Below are positions 11,926 to 23,830 of a stretch of DNA of 64,000 nt, piece after piece. Location of the stretch: NCBI GenBank assembly GCA_945910005.1, contig OX246747.1:39127190-39191189 (forward strand), in the 5' to 3' direction. Source of the DNA: Isoperla grammatica (Eukaryota; Arthropoda; Insecta; Plecoptera; Perlodidae). Under the pieces are notes generated by a model, which saw only the letters and a list, made by a program, of their open reading frames with translations, was not told where the DNA came from and searched no databases. The translations under genes were made by a program, and so were the position numbers. Position 1 is the first letter of the stretch; the number at the start of each line of letters is the position of its first letter.

Positions 11926-12180
11926 CCAATGACGTGGTTTCTGTATTGGCGTGCGTGGGGAGGGGGAGGGGGAGGGGGGGGGGAGATAAGTTGATAAGTC
12001 GTTCAGCAATATCATCTTTCCAATTCTCACTGTGGTTTAGGCCTACGGTTGTAGGGACACTACGCGCCAATGATGTGGTTTCTGTACTTGAAATGTGCAC
12101 GTGTGTGCGGTGGGGGGGGGGGGGGGGGGGGAGGGAGAGAGATAAGTTGATAAGTCTTTCAGCAATAATATATCTTTCCA
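11926..12180. repeat. Two-copy G-rich tandem repeat
   Basis: Two copies of about 145 bp. Both start with CGCCAATGAYGTGGTTTCTG, pass through a G-rich tract (11958-11984; 12111-12138) and end in GATAAGTTGATAAGTC and TTCAGCAATA. The G tract differs in length between copies. Open frames on both strands cross it but code only low-complexity residues. The G-rich tracts could form quadruplexes; that is inference. Confidence 0.7.
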
Positions 12181-12855
12181 TCTCACTTCACTGTTTTACT
12201 GTGGTTTACAGTTTCGATAAGGAACGCTTGTTGTCTACGTCGGGTTGTTGAAGCTACATGCCGATTATTTCCATTGTGCACTCTTGTAACTGTCGACTCC
12301 GTCTAGGGATGAGGAGAGAGAAAGTGAAAGGGTTGGGGAGGGGGAGAGAGAGAGAGAAAACAGTAAACAATGTACACGTCCTGGCCTGGACCTATAATGC
12401 CCCCACCCACCCCCCGACCTTGCTCCTTCGCTCCAGACAGTACGACGCTTCCAATGTCCGTGTACAGGAGCGATCATGACATTTGCCACAACCTCACTTG
12501 TTTCCTAAAGTAACCAGTCACGTCCGATTACCTACTACCGAGTACCGCCCCATTCTGTGCCTAACTTTTTGGTCAGAACTTCAACAAATACTTGAACATA
12601 CATGAACATGAATTCATGCACGCTGTTTGAACCAAAATAAAAGATTCCTAGAGTTCTTTTTTACGTTCGTAAAGGCGATCTACCGCTTGATGGCTTGTGC
12701 ACTATATAAGCCCCGTTATGATATTAGTCACGCACACTGTGTTTGGGGTTTTCAGGTATGCAATATGCGGTCGACGTAGATTATCACTAATGTACCTGTT
12801 TCAAATTATTAGAGAAGTAGAAAATGAAGTAGGTCCTACATTGGACTCGGAGCCA
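12181..12855. other. Unassigned, no gene seen
   Basis: Short purine-rich tracts (about 12310-12360, GAGAGAGAGA) and a C-rich patch near 12405. Open frames of 60-75 codons overlap on both strands and show no recognisable domain. I see nothing that needs a function. Confidence 0.4.
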
Positions 12856-13090
12856 GCGCAGTTGGCCGAGGTTGATTAGGCGTTGGTCTAGTAAACCGCG
12901 GTCTCTGCGTTCCAGGTTCGAATCCTGGCTTGGGCATGGATGTCATGTGGCGTTTTTTCATCCTCACAATCACCCACTCATCGTCTCGATTAGCCTCGTT
13001 GCAAAAATATGGGACGTAAAACCTAAAATATCATCTATAAGACTAATGCTATTGTACGTTGGATATATCTATTCTACACAAGATTCAATG
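12856..13090 (+). repeat. tRNA-Ser-like SINE
   Basis: The head at 12856-12936 resembles a tRNA-Ser: A-box region TTGGCCGAGG then TTAGGCG, an anticodon loop CTAGTAA, a long variable arm and a perfect T arm around GGTTCGAATCC near 12915. The acceptor stem pairs only partly and there are mismatches in the anticodon stem, so it is not a working tRNA. The body (ATGTCATGTGGC, CTCATCGTCTCGATTAGCC, GGGACGTAAAACC) follows directly, as in a SINE, and its words recur at 5070-5160 and 15720-15760. Plus orientation. Confidence 0.65.
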
Positions 13091-13099
13091 AGACCCCTC

Positions 13100-13360
13100 A
13101 ATGAGAATTAATAATTTTTCGCAGGAATCCGTGCTGTAAGGTGAACACCTTGGATGTATAACTCTAGGTGACTGAACTGTTAGGGTGTATGCATAGTTGC
13201 TAAGGAATTAACCGAGGGCTGTTATAGTAGGGCTCAACCCCAGCAGCATTCGCCTTGTGACAGGAAACCCTTGAGTCAGAATTACCAGTGAACGGTGTCG
13301 AACCGGCGACTTCAGTCTCGCGGATGACCAGTGAGGCATTTCTTTCAGTCTCCACATGAG
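13100..13360 (-). repeat. SINE related to the copy at 59775-60102
   Basis: On the minus strand: TCGCCGGTTCGACACCG (B box) near 13300, then AATTCTGACTCAAGGG, AGGCGAATGC, CAGCCCTCGG, ATTCCTTAGCAACTAT, ACACCCTAACAG and ACGGATTCCTGCG. The same words in the same order occur at 59775-60102 (TTCTGACTGAAGG, AGCGAATGC, CAGCCCTCGG, ACACCCTAAG, CGGGTATTCCTACGG). The two copies therefore define one SINE family of about 300 bp. This copy is the more degenerate and has no clear A box. Confidence 0.6.
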
Positions 13361-13569
13361 ATGAAAAAGTGGTTTCATTTGTGAAATGCATCGATTCTTC
13401 TCGTAGGTTGCCAACCGTAGGGAACACGTGTTCTTCTCGTAGGCTATTTAATTTAGGGTACCTTGGAAATTAGTGGGTATACAATAAATACAAATATATT
13501 TATTTATTTATCTACCTATTTGTTTATTTATTTATTTACGAAGGAATTAATTATTCTTAGATTAGGGTT

Positions 13570-13960
13570 GTAAATATTTGCATGCTCGAGGCCAACTAAA
13601 ATTGGAACGTTTCGTTCTGGCCAACCACAGGGCTTTGTTTGGTCACGTGATACGTTTCGGCCAATCACAGACAAGGAGGCGAGGTCGCAAAGACGGGCGT
13701 CTCGACGTGGCCGCCATGTTTTTTTCCAACGTGGCACCGTAAGTTTTACAAAATGTTTTGCTCCGAGTAGTTTGTTCTAAACAGTCGTTTATTTTGCGAA
13801 GTGACTACCTAGAGTGTCATCAAGTGATTCGTTAAGTGTCAACGTGTGTTATGATCCATTTCAGTGGTAAATTATCCAGTGTAAAGTGGTTTAATTTTAA
13901 AATAAAGTGTTCGAGAGATCGTATCGTAGCAACAGGTCGCACGGCGCCCACGGTACGTAA
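13570..13960 (+). promoter_or_regulatory. CCAAT/E-box promoter-like region, no gene assigned
   Basis: Contains AAATTGGAACG, GGCCAACCACAGGG, TTTGGTCACGTGATACG and CGGCCAATCACAGAC within about 100 bp, then GTGGCCGCCATGTTT (YY1-like) near 13710. A possible 5' splice site, CACGGTACGTAAGT, is near 13950. The layout resembles an animal promoter with a non-coding first exon, and the style matches the cores at 4252 and 9732. No downstream coding exon was recognised. Confidence 0.3.
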
Positions 13961-15300
13961 GTCCATTGGACAAACTTAATTTACAGACTTACACCATTTA
14001 AAACTAGAAACGTAATTATTGTCCAGTTCTCGTCGATAGCGAGTAGCGAGTTTACTATTTTTACAACTTTGAAACGGAAAATTGTGACGAATTACGATTA
14101 GAATACATCGAGAGGTAACTAATCGTTTTTCGAACGTTTTTACGTAGATTGTCTCGCCAGCCGCCATCTTTGGTAAATCTCTGCACGTGGAGAATTTAAT
14201 TTTTAACGTTCCATTTTGTAGACTATATACTACATGGTCCACTCAAGCGATCTTTCAGTGTCAAAAGAGTTATATTTTCTATTTTTATTTAATTTAATTT
14301 AATTTAATTTAATTTAATTTAATTTTTATTTAATTCATTTTTAAATTATTTTTCATTTTATTTAAATTTAATAACTATTCACAAGAACATAAAGTACTAA
14401 CTCAGTCGTGGTATGCTCATGATTTACTGTTCTGTACGTGCGTTGAAATCACTGGTCGGTAAATTGAACATTTCGAAATGAAATAAAACAATGGAAATCA
14501 AATTGTTCGCATAAAATCAAAGCGCGGAGACGACCATATTCCTACTTCTTACTTCTTCTTTTTACTTCTATTCCTACTTTACTTTATTTCGCTCACTATT
14601 TCTACCATTTCTCATGGACATTAGTTGCATTCTGCTGATTTCTCTCGGTATTCAAAATAACTTTGGCTGCATGCTCCCCCCCCCCTCCACTCTTACCCCA
14701 ATTCCAAAATTCCAAAAGTCGTGATATTTATTAGGGTATCGTTGAGTGTTTGAAAACACGTTTATCCACTCTCTGAGCACAGTGCACGTATACGTTTATT
14801 TGCAATTATTTTTATTTTCACTCTTACTCTGTTTCCCTACCTATCATATACACGAAGAGAAGATGGCTACTCTTCACCCTCTTTAGGTAGTACAATAGTT
14901 TAGAGAAGGAAAATTCGGATATTGAATGTAGAACGCAATCCTAACATTGAGGAAAACTTCGAGCACCCCTCAAACATAACTACCAGTGGTGGGAAACAAA
15001 CCTGCAACCTTCCGAGTTAGATTCTCACGTGATTTGTCTTTTATCTACCTAGTTCAAGGTAAATCCCCCCTGGTCTAAGACCCTAGATGTGGCGAGTTTG
15101 CGTATCGTGTTGCATAGACTTATGAGCGGTGCTGTAGGTAGTACTTCTCTAGCGTACTCATCACAGCTGATCTGGTAGTAACCCCCTCGATTACCTCCCC
15201 TCTCGCGCCAAACAGTCACGGCGACCAATCGCGTTCTCTTAGCAACACAAACAGAACACTCTTGTCAAATAACCTATGCCCACTTGTTGTATCTTTGTCG
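13961..15300. other. Unassigned AT-rich DNA
   Basis: No recognisable gene. An (AATTT)n-type microsatellite occurs at about 14286-14325. A short C-run lies near 14678. Around 14955-15045 there is a worn tRNA-like stretch (CAGTGGTGGGAAACAAACC reads as a degenerate B-box side on the minus strand), possibly an old SINE. Nothing else is supported. Confidence 0.4.
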
Positions 15301-15309
15301 TTTGCCGTG

Positions 15310-15745
15310 CGGTAGGGTGTAGGTCCTAGCGTGAGCGATGCAGGGACGTGGGTTCGAATCCCACATATTGTCCATCTTCCTTCATCTGTCACTCCTCATC
15401 TAAAAACCGCGTGTGCGGAAGCTCATAGTGTTTGGTTGTAGGGACGTGAGTTCGAATCCCACATAGCGCATGGGTGTTTGCCATCTACGCCACAGTGGCT
15501 TGTACGGCGGGGCGTCCGCGTAGGTCCTAGTGTGTTACATGCAGGGACGTGGGTTCGAATCCCACATAACGCTTGGTTTCTAGTAATTGTCCATCTTCAT
15601 CTATCACCATCTTCATCTATCACCCCTCATCTAAAAACCGTCCGCGAAAGCTCATACTGTTTGGTTGCACTTGCAGGGACGTGAGTTCGAATCCCACATA
15701 GCGCATGGGTGTTTTTAATATTGTCCTTCATCTAACACCCTCATC
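15310..15745 (+). repeat. Tandem tRNA-derived SINE cluster (four B boxes)
   Basis: Four B-box-like words occur in the same orientation: GGTTCGAATCC at 15351 and about 15552, AGTTCGAATCC at about 15449 and 15684. Each is preceded by GGGACGTG and followed by CACATA. The words TAGGTCCTAG, CACCCCTCATCTAAAAACCG and AGCTCATA repeat with a spacing of about 200 bp, so the cluster is a tandem duplication of a two-head unit. None folds into a complete tRNA as far as I can tell. Confidence 0.6.
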
Positions 15746-16325
15746 GTCTCTAATAGCATGATACGATAGCAGAGCCGTAAAGCAGCAAGCATCGTCATCA
15801 TCACATTTACAATACACACAATTGTTTGCATCAGTGACGTAGCCAGGAATATAATTCGGAAGGGATTTGGGAACTATCATGAGACAAATACAGTTCGTAA
15901 AGCGGTTCCACCATCGATGCAATTAGATGGAGGGGAAGGGGAAGAGGGGGGGGGGTCCACCACAACAACACCGCACACAATAATGTTTTGATAAGAGGAG
16001 TCCATGTTATCTATGAAACTAAATTGATTTCACCGGCTTCTATAATTTGTACTTTATTTTATTGCACCATGTATTTGTAATCAAGAAAAAAGTACCATAA
16101 CAAACTTAACCAGTGCATGATATATTATATAAATGATTAGGTTTATGGATTTTGTATTTACCGTACCTTTGGACTACCCCTGAAGCTGGGATTTTGGATG
16201 AGTAGCCAAGCTATAGTTGCCAGCTAGACGCTAGTACAGTAAGAATTATAAGATTATACATCTGAATAAAACCTAGAAACGGTAGAATTAAAACGAATAC
16301 AATCCCGCAATTATAAGTGAAACAT
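15746..16325. other. Unassigned
   Basis: AT-rich spacer with a short G-run near 15945. The right end, from about 16240, leads into the first macrosatellite segment. No gene or named element seen. Confidence 0.4.
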
Positions 16326-17060
16326 TCTTGTTTGCAGGCGACCTTCGACAACGTGCATTCCAAACATGCGGTCCAATCCAAGCAATCAATATTGGGGATC
16401 GACATACCTTGACAAGACAACAACCAGCACAGAGCCCATCTCTCCTTGGAGCAGCACGTATTCAAATGAAGGGCGGTTTGACTACGAGAACTACTACAAT
16501 GACTACGAGAACTACTACGAGAACTACTACGAGAACTACTACGAGAACTACTACGAGAACTACTACGACAATGACTACGAGAACGTCTACGACAATGACT
16601 ACGAGAACGTCTACGAGAACGTCGAGACTCTACGCCACTGGACGCAGATAAGACAGACAGTGGAAACACAACTCATCGGTTTGAGCGCATGCTAGTCGGT
16701 GTGACCGCCTTATACAATGTACCAGCAGTTTGTTTCGAGCTTTAGCTGGGTAGAATGCTCTTGCCAAAAACTCTCCCCCCCCTAGGTAGGTTCTTCTAGC
16801 GGTATTGAGCATTCACCCATTGTTGAGTGTGGTATATGTTATTGATGTTGTTGTTGTTTCCTAGTGTCACTGCTGGTATCATTGTATAAGTAGGTACCAC
16901 GTGTGTCAATAGTAACTTAACATGGTCTGCTGACATTTTGCAGGTATAAGCTTCCAGAACTTCCAGTCTCATTGTACGGACTTGCTACGCTGTGACTTTA
17001 GCCACTTGGTACAACTGACGAACCCGCGCCAGGGGATTTACGGACCTTGGCTATCTCCAA
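16326..17060. repeat. Macrosatellite unit 1, unique-looking segment
   Basis: Related segments occur at 23831-24477 and, more distantly, 31371-32080. Shared landmarks are CAACAACCAGCACAGAG, a minisatellite of TACGAGAACTAC (12 bp; 16483-16620), CAGTGGAAACACAA, GACCGCCTTATACAA, CTAGGTAGGTT, ACATGGTCTGCTG and a possible acceptor TTTTGCAGGTATAA near 16940. The plus frame here would read a Tyr/Asn/Glu-rich repeat of about 109 residues, but in the second copy the repeat is shorter and lies in another frame, so I do not call a protein. It could be a transcribed non-coding sequence. Confidence 0.75.
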
Positions 17061-17965
17061 TAGCGTCCGTGCTTGAATTCAAACATGTGCTGCTCCATCC
17101 GGCATCGCTTCTTCTCGTTCTCTAGGAACTACTCCAGCTGTCTGGCGTCCGTGCTTGAATTCAAACATCTGCTGCTCCGCCCGGTATCGCTTCTTCTCGT
17201 TCTCTAGGAACTACTCCAGCTGTCTGGCGTCCGTGCTTGAATTCAAACATCTGCTGCTCCGCACAATATCGCTTCTTCTCGTTCTCTAGGAACTACTTCA
17301 GCTGTCTGGCGTCCGTGCTTGAATTCAAACATCTGCTGCTCCGCCCGGCATCGCTTCTTCTCGTTCTCTAGGAACTACTACAGCTGTCTGGCGTCCGTGC
17401 TTGAATTCAAACATCTGCTGCTCCGCCCGGCATCGCTTCTTCTCGTTCTCTAGGAACTACTCCAGCTGTCTGGCGGCCGTGCTTGAATTCAAACATCTGC
17501 TGCTCCGCCCGGTATCGCTTCTTCTCGTTCTCTAGGAACTACTCCAGCTGTCTGGCGTCCGTGCTTAAATTCAAACTTCTGCTGCTCCGCCCAGTATCGC
17601 TTCTTCTCGTTCTCTAGGAACTACTCCAGCTGTCTGGCGTCCGTGCTTGAATTCGAACATGTGCTGCTCCATCCGGTATCACTTCTTCTTGTTCTCTAGG
17701 AACTACTCCAGCTGTCTGGCGTCCGTGCTTGAATTCAAACATGTGCTGCTCCGCCCGGTATCACTTCTTCTCGTTCTCTAGGAACTACTCCAGCTGTCTG
17801 GCGTCCGTGCTTTAATTCAAACATGTGCTGCTCCATCCGGTATCACTTCTTCTTGTTCTCTAGGAACTACTCCTGCTGTCTGGCGTCCGTGCTTTAATTC
17901 AAACATGTGCTGCACCATCCGGTATCACTTCTTCTTGTTCTCTTGGAACTACTCCAGCTGTCTGG
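17061..17965. repeat. 82-bp satellite, array 1
   Basis: About 11 copies of an 82-bp unit: GTCCGTGCTTGAATTCAAAC, then CTGCTGCTCCGCCCGG, then TTCTTCTCGTTCTCTAGGAA and CTCCAGCTGTCTGGC. Units at the right end share CATGTGCTGCTCCATCC, a subtype, so neighbouring copies have homogenised locally. Every unit carries an EcoRI-like GAATTC unless mutated. Confidence 0.95.
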
Positions 17966-20900
17966 CGTCCGTGTCTCCCCCGGATCTTGGACTGCCATTA
18001 AAGATATAAGTATTAGCTACTTGCTGTTGTGTGGTATCCGGTCAAGATCCATGCCCAGTATAGTAGAGTATAGTCTAAGTTATGGCACAACATAGTCTAG
18101 GTGGACTGCCATTATAGTTATTAGTATTAGCTACTTGCTGTTGTGTGGTATCCGGTCAAGACCCATGCGCAGTATAGTAGAGTATAGTCTAAGTTATGGC
18201 GCAACATAGTCTGGGTGGACTGCCATTATAGATATATGTGTTAGCTACTTGCTGTTCGTGGTATCCGGTCAAGATCCATGCTCAGTATAGTAGAGTATAG
18301 TCTAAGTTATGGCACAACATAGTCTAGGTGGACTGCCATTATAGATATTAGTATTAGCTACTTGCTGTTGTGTGGTATCCGGTCAAGATCCATGCGCAGT
18401 ATAGTAGAGTATAGTCTAAGTTATGGCGCAACATAGTCTGGGTGGACTGCCATTATAGATATAAGTGTTAGCTACTTGCTGTTGTTTGGTATCCGGTCAA
18501 GATCCATGCGCAGTATAGTAGAGTATAGTCTAAGCTATGGCACAACATAGTCTAGGTGGACTGCCATTAAAGATATAAGTATAAGCTACTTGCTGTTGTG
18601 TGGTATCCGGTCAAGATCCATGCGCAGTATAGTAGAGTATAGTCTAAGCTATGGCACAACATAGTCTAGGTGGACTGCCATTAGTGATATAAGTATTAGC
18701 TACTTGCTGTTGTGTGGTATCCGGTCAAGATTTATGCTCAATATAGTAGAGTATAGTCTAAGCTATGGCACAACATAGTCTAGGTGGACTGCCATTAGTG
18801 ATATAGGTATTAGCTACTTGCTGTTCGTGGTATCCGGTCAAGATCCATGCTCAGTATCATATAAATATTAGAAACTACTGTTAGATGCTACCAAGATATC
18901 TAGATGAAGACTCATGCAAGATACTATGAAGATGAAGATGTTAGCTACTTGCTGTTGTGTGGTATCCGGTCAAGATCCATGCGCAGCATAGTAGAGTATA
19001 GTCTTAGTTATGGCGCAACATAGTCTAGGTGGACTGCCATTAGTGATATAAGTATTAGCTACATGCTGTTGTGTGGTATCCGGTCAAGATCCATGCGCAG
19101 TATAGTAGAGTATAGTCTAAGTTATGGCGCAACATAGTCTAGGTGGACTGCCATTAGTGATATAAGTGTTAGCTACTTGCTGTTCGTGGTATCCGGTCAA
19201 GATCCATGCGCAGTATAGTAGAGTATAGTCTAAGTTATGGCACATCATAGTCTGGGTGGACTGCCATTGTATATATAAGTATTAGCTACTTGTTGTTGTG
19301 TGGTATCCGGTCAAGATCCATGCGCAGTATAGTAGAGTATAGTCTAAGCTATGGCACAACATAGTCTTGGTGGACTGCCATTAGTGATATAAGTATTAGC
19401 TACTTGCTGTTGTGTGGTATCCGGTCAAGATCCATGCTCAGTATAGTAGAGTATAGTCTAAGTTATGGCACAACATAGTCTAGGTGGACTGCCATTATAG
19501 ATATAAGTATAAGCTACTTGCTGTTGTGTGGTATCCGGTCAAGATCCATGCTCAGTATAGTATTAATATTAGAAACTAATGTTAGATGCTTCCAAGATAA
19601 CTGGCCGAAGACTTATGCAAGATACTATGAAGATAAATATGTTAGCTACTTGCTGTTCGTGGTATCCGGTCAAGATCCATGCCCAGTATAGTAGAGTATA
19701 GTCTAAGTATGGCACAACATAGTCTAGGTGGACTGCCATTATAGATATAAGTGTTAGCAACTTGCTGTTGTGTGGTATCCGGTCAAGATTCATGCTCAGT
19801 ATAGTAGAGTATAGTCTAAGTTATGGCACAACATAGTCTAGGTGGACTTCCATTATAGATATAAGTGTTAGCTACTTGCTGTTCGTGGTATCCGGTCAAG
19901 ATCCATGCCCAGTATAGTAGAGTATAGTCTAAGTTATGGCGCAACATAGTCTAGGTGGACTGCCATTATAGATATAAGTGTTAGCTACTTGCTGTTCGTG
20001 GTATTCGGTCAAGATCCATGATCAGTATAGTAGAGTATAGTCTTAGTTATGGCACAACATAGTCTAGGTGGACTGCCATTATAGATATAAGTATTAGCTA
20101 CTTGCTGTTGTGTGGTATCCGGTCAAGATCCATGCGCAGTATAGTAGAGTATAGTCTAAGTTATGGCACAACATAGTCTAGGTGGACTGCCATTATAGAT
20201 ATAAGTATTAGCTACTTGCTGTTGTGTGGTATCCGGTCAAGATTCATGCTCAGTATAGTAGAGTATAGTCTAAGTTATGGCACAACATAGTCTAGGTGGA
20301 CTGCCATTATAGATATAAGTATTAGCTACTTGCTGTTGTGTGGTATCCGGTCAAGATCCATGCTCAGTATAGTATTAATATTAGAAACTAATGTTAGATG
20401 CTTCCAAGATAACTGGCCGAAGACTCATGCAAGATACTATGAAGATAAATATGTTAGCTACTTGCTGTTCGTGGTATCCGGTCAAGATCCATGCCCAGTA
20501 TAGTAGAGTATAGTCTAAGTATGGCACAACATAGTCTAGGTGGACTGCCATTATAGATATAAGTGTTAGCAACTTGCTGTTGTGTGGTATCCGGTCAAGA
20601 TTCATGCTCAGTATAGTAGAGTATAGTCTAAGTTATGGCACAACATAGTCTAGGTGGACTTCCATTATAGATATAAGTGTTAGCTACTTGCTGTTCGTGG
20701 TATCCGGTCAAGATCCATGCCCAGTATAGTAGAGTATAGTCTAAGTTATGGCGCAACATAGTCTAGGTGGTCTGCCATTATAGATATAAGTGTTAGCTAC
20801 TTGCTGTTCGTGGTATTCGGTCAAGATCCATGATCAGTATAGTAGAGTATAGTCTTAGTTATGGCACAACATAGTCTAGGTGGACTGCCATTATAGATAT

Positions 20901-23030
20901 AAGTATTAGCTACTTGCTGTTGTGTGGTATCCGGTCAAGATCCATGCGCAGTATAGTAGAGTATAGTCTAAGTTATGGCACAACATAGTCTAGGTGGACT
21001 GCCATTATAGATATAAGTATTAGCTACTTGCTGTTGTGTGGTATCCGGTCAAGATTCATGCTCAGTATAGTAAAGTATAGTCTTCGTAATGGCGCAACAT
21101 AGTCTAGGTGGACTGCCATTATAGTTATGTGTTAGCTACTTGCTGTTGTGTGGTTTCCGGTCAAGATCCATGCTCAGTATAGTATTAATATTAAAAACTA
21201 ATGTTAGATGCTTCCAAGATAATTGGCCGAAGACTCATGCAAGATACTATGAAGATAAATATGTTAGCTACTTGCTGTTCGTGGTATCCGGTCAAGATCC
21301 ATGCTCAGTATAGTAGATTATAGTCTAAGTTATGGCACAACATAGTCTAGGTGGACTGCCATTATAGATATAAGTATTAGCTACTTGCTGTTGTGTGGTA
21401 TCCGGTCAAGATCCATGCTCAGTATAGTAGAGTATAGTCTTCGTAATGGCGCAACATAGTCTTCGTGGACTGCCATTATAGTAATGTGTTAGCTACTTGC
21501 TGTTGTGTGGTATCCGGTCAAGATTCATGCTCAGTATAGTAGAGTATAGTCTTAGTTATGGCGCAACATAGTCTTGGTGGACTGCCATTATAGTTATAAG
21601 TGTTAGTTACTTGCTGTTGTGTGGTATCCGGTCAAGATCCATGCTCAGTATAGTAAAGTATAGTCTTCGTAATGGCGCAACATAGTCTTCGTGGACTGCC
21701 ATTATAGTAATGTGTTAGCTACTTGCTGTTGTGTGGTATCCGGTCAAGATTCATGCTCAGTATAGTAGAGTATAGTCTTAGTTATGGCGCAACATAGTCT
21801 AGGTGGACTGCCATTATAGTTATAAGTGTTAGTTACTTGCTGTTGTGTGGTATCCGGTCAAGATCCATGCTCAGTATAGTATTAATATTATAAACTAATG
21901 TTAGATGCTTCCAAGATAACTGGCCGAAGACTCATGCAAGATACTATGAAGATAAATTTGTTAGCTACTTGCTTTTCGTGGTATCCGGTCAAGATCCATG
22001 CGCAGTATAGTAGAGTATAGTTTAAGTTATAGCACAACATAGTCTTGGTGGACTGCCATTATAGATATAAGTATTAGCTACTTGCTGTTGTGTGGTATCC
22101 GGTCAAGATCCATGCTCAGTATAGTATTAATATTAGAAACTAATGTTAGATGCTTCCAAGATAACTGGCCGAAGACTCATGCAAGATACTATAAAGATAA
22201 ATATGTTAGCTACTTGCTGTTCGTGGTATCCGGTCAAGATCCATGCGCAGTATAGTAGAGTATAGTTTAAGTTATGGCACAACATAGTCTAGGTGGACTG
22301 CCATTATAGATATAAGTATTAGCTACTTGCTGTTGTGTGGTATCCGGTCAAGATCCATGCTCAGTATAGTATTAATATTAGAAACTCATGTTAGATGCTT
22401 CCAAGATAACTGGCCGAAGACTCATGCAAGATACTATGAAGATAAATATGTTAGCTACTTGCTGTTCGTGGTATCCGGTCAAGATCCATGCTCAGTATAG
22501 TAGAGTATAGTCTAAGTTATGGCGCAACATAGTCTAGGTGGACTGCCATTATTGATATATGTATAAGCTACTTGCTGTTGTGTGGTATCCGGTCAAGATC
22601 CATGCTCAGTATAGTATTAATATTAGAAACTACTGTTAGATGCTACCAAGATATCTGGCCGAAGACTCAAGCAAGAAACTATGAAGATAAATTTGTTAGC
22701 TACTTGCTGTTGTGTGGTATCCGGTCAAGATCCATGCGCAGTATAGTAGAGTATAGTCTAAGCTATGGCGCAACATATTCTAGGTGGACTGCCATTATAG
22801 TTATGTGTTAGCTACTTGCTGTTCGTGGTATCCGGTCAAGATCTATGCGCAGTATAGTAGAGTATAGTCTAAGTTATGGCGCAACATAGTCTAGGTGGAC
22901 TGCCATTATAGTTATGTGTTAGCTACTTGCTGTTCGTGGTATCCGGTCAAGATCCATGCCCAGTAAAGTAGAGTATAGTCTTAGTTATGGCGCAACATAG
23001 TCTAGGTGGACTGCCATTATAGTTATTATT
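17966..23030. repeat. About 114-bp satellite with 812-bp higher-order repeat, array 1
   Basis: The base unit of about 114 bp runs TTAGCTACTTGCTGTTGTGT, GGTATCCGGTCAAGATCCAT, GCAGTATAGTAGAGTATAGT, AGTTATGGCACAACATAGTC and GGTGGACTGCCATTATAGAT. A second unit type replaces the middle with ATTAATATTAGAAACTAATG, GATGCTTCCAAGATAACTGG and GAAGACTCATGCAAGATACT. The variant units recur at regular places: 19569 and 20381 start near-identical stretches 812 bp apart, a higher-order repeat. About 40 base units are present. The longest frames (74-79 codons) copy the repeat and are not genes. Confidence 0.95.
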
Positions 23031-23830
23031 ATTTTAATTTTACGAGCTAAGGCAATGTGTGATAACCCACAGGATTAATGATGTTCAAAGTGTTCTATAT
23101 CATTTATATTTAACTAAAGTTTTTCAAAGTGTGTTAACCCACTGGAATAACGAACTTCAAAGTGTTCCGTATCATTTATGTTTCAAGTGTTTTGCGAAAG
23201 AATGGATGTGTGGTGTTTCTCTTTAATGTTACATGTTTTAAATACCTTTTGTTACTTTAAAGTAAATATTTGACCTACAGCAAAAACGAACTTCTAAGTG
23301 TTCCGTATCATTTATTTTTTAAGTGTTTTGCGAAAGAATTTATGTGTGGTGTTTCTCTTTAATGTAACATGTTTTAAATACCTTTTGTTACTTAAAAGTA
23401 TATATTTGACTAACAAAAACGAACTTCAAAGTGTTCAGTATCATTTATGTTTTAAGTGTTTTGCGAAAGATGGATGTGTGGGGATTTCTCTTTAATGTAA
23501 CATGTTTTAAATACCTTTTGTTACTTTCAAGTATATATTTAACCAACAACAGAAACGAACTTCAACGTGTTCCGTATCATTTATGTTTTACGTGTTTTGC
23601 GAAAGATGGTTGTGTGGAGTTTCTCTTTAATGTAACATGTTTTAAATACCTTTTGTTACTTTAAAGTTTATAATATTTAACCTTATACAACAACAAACTT
23701 CAAAGTGTTCCGTATCATTTATGTTTTACGTGTTTTGCGAAAGATGGTTGTGTGTTCTCTTTAATGTAACATATGTTTTAAGTACCTTTTGTTACTTGAA
23801 GTATTCTTTGTTTTGCGTGTGCAATCTGTA
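23031..23830. repeat. About 133-bp satellite, array 1
   Basis: About 5-6 copies of a 130-136 bp unit: AAAAACGAACTTCAAAGTGT, TCCGTATCATTTATGTTTTA, GTGTTTTGCGAAAGAATGGA, TTTCTCTTTAATGTAACATG and ACCTTTTGTTACTTTAAAGT. The landmark CGAACTTC is at 23287, 23420 and 23556. The array begins with ACGAGCTAAGGCAATGTGTG at about 23042, which recurs at 29827 at the start of array 2. Confidence 0.95.

Noticed and set aside
12856..12936. Functional tRNA-Ser gene
   Set aside because: The T arm is perfect, but acceptor and anticodon stems have mismatches and a SINE body follows directly.
16211..16695. Ser/Arg-rich (minus) and Tyr/Glu/Asn-rich (plus) proteins of 109-152 residues
   Set aside because: Both come from the 12-bp minisatellite; the second macrosatellite unit does not keep either frame.
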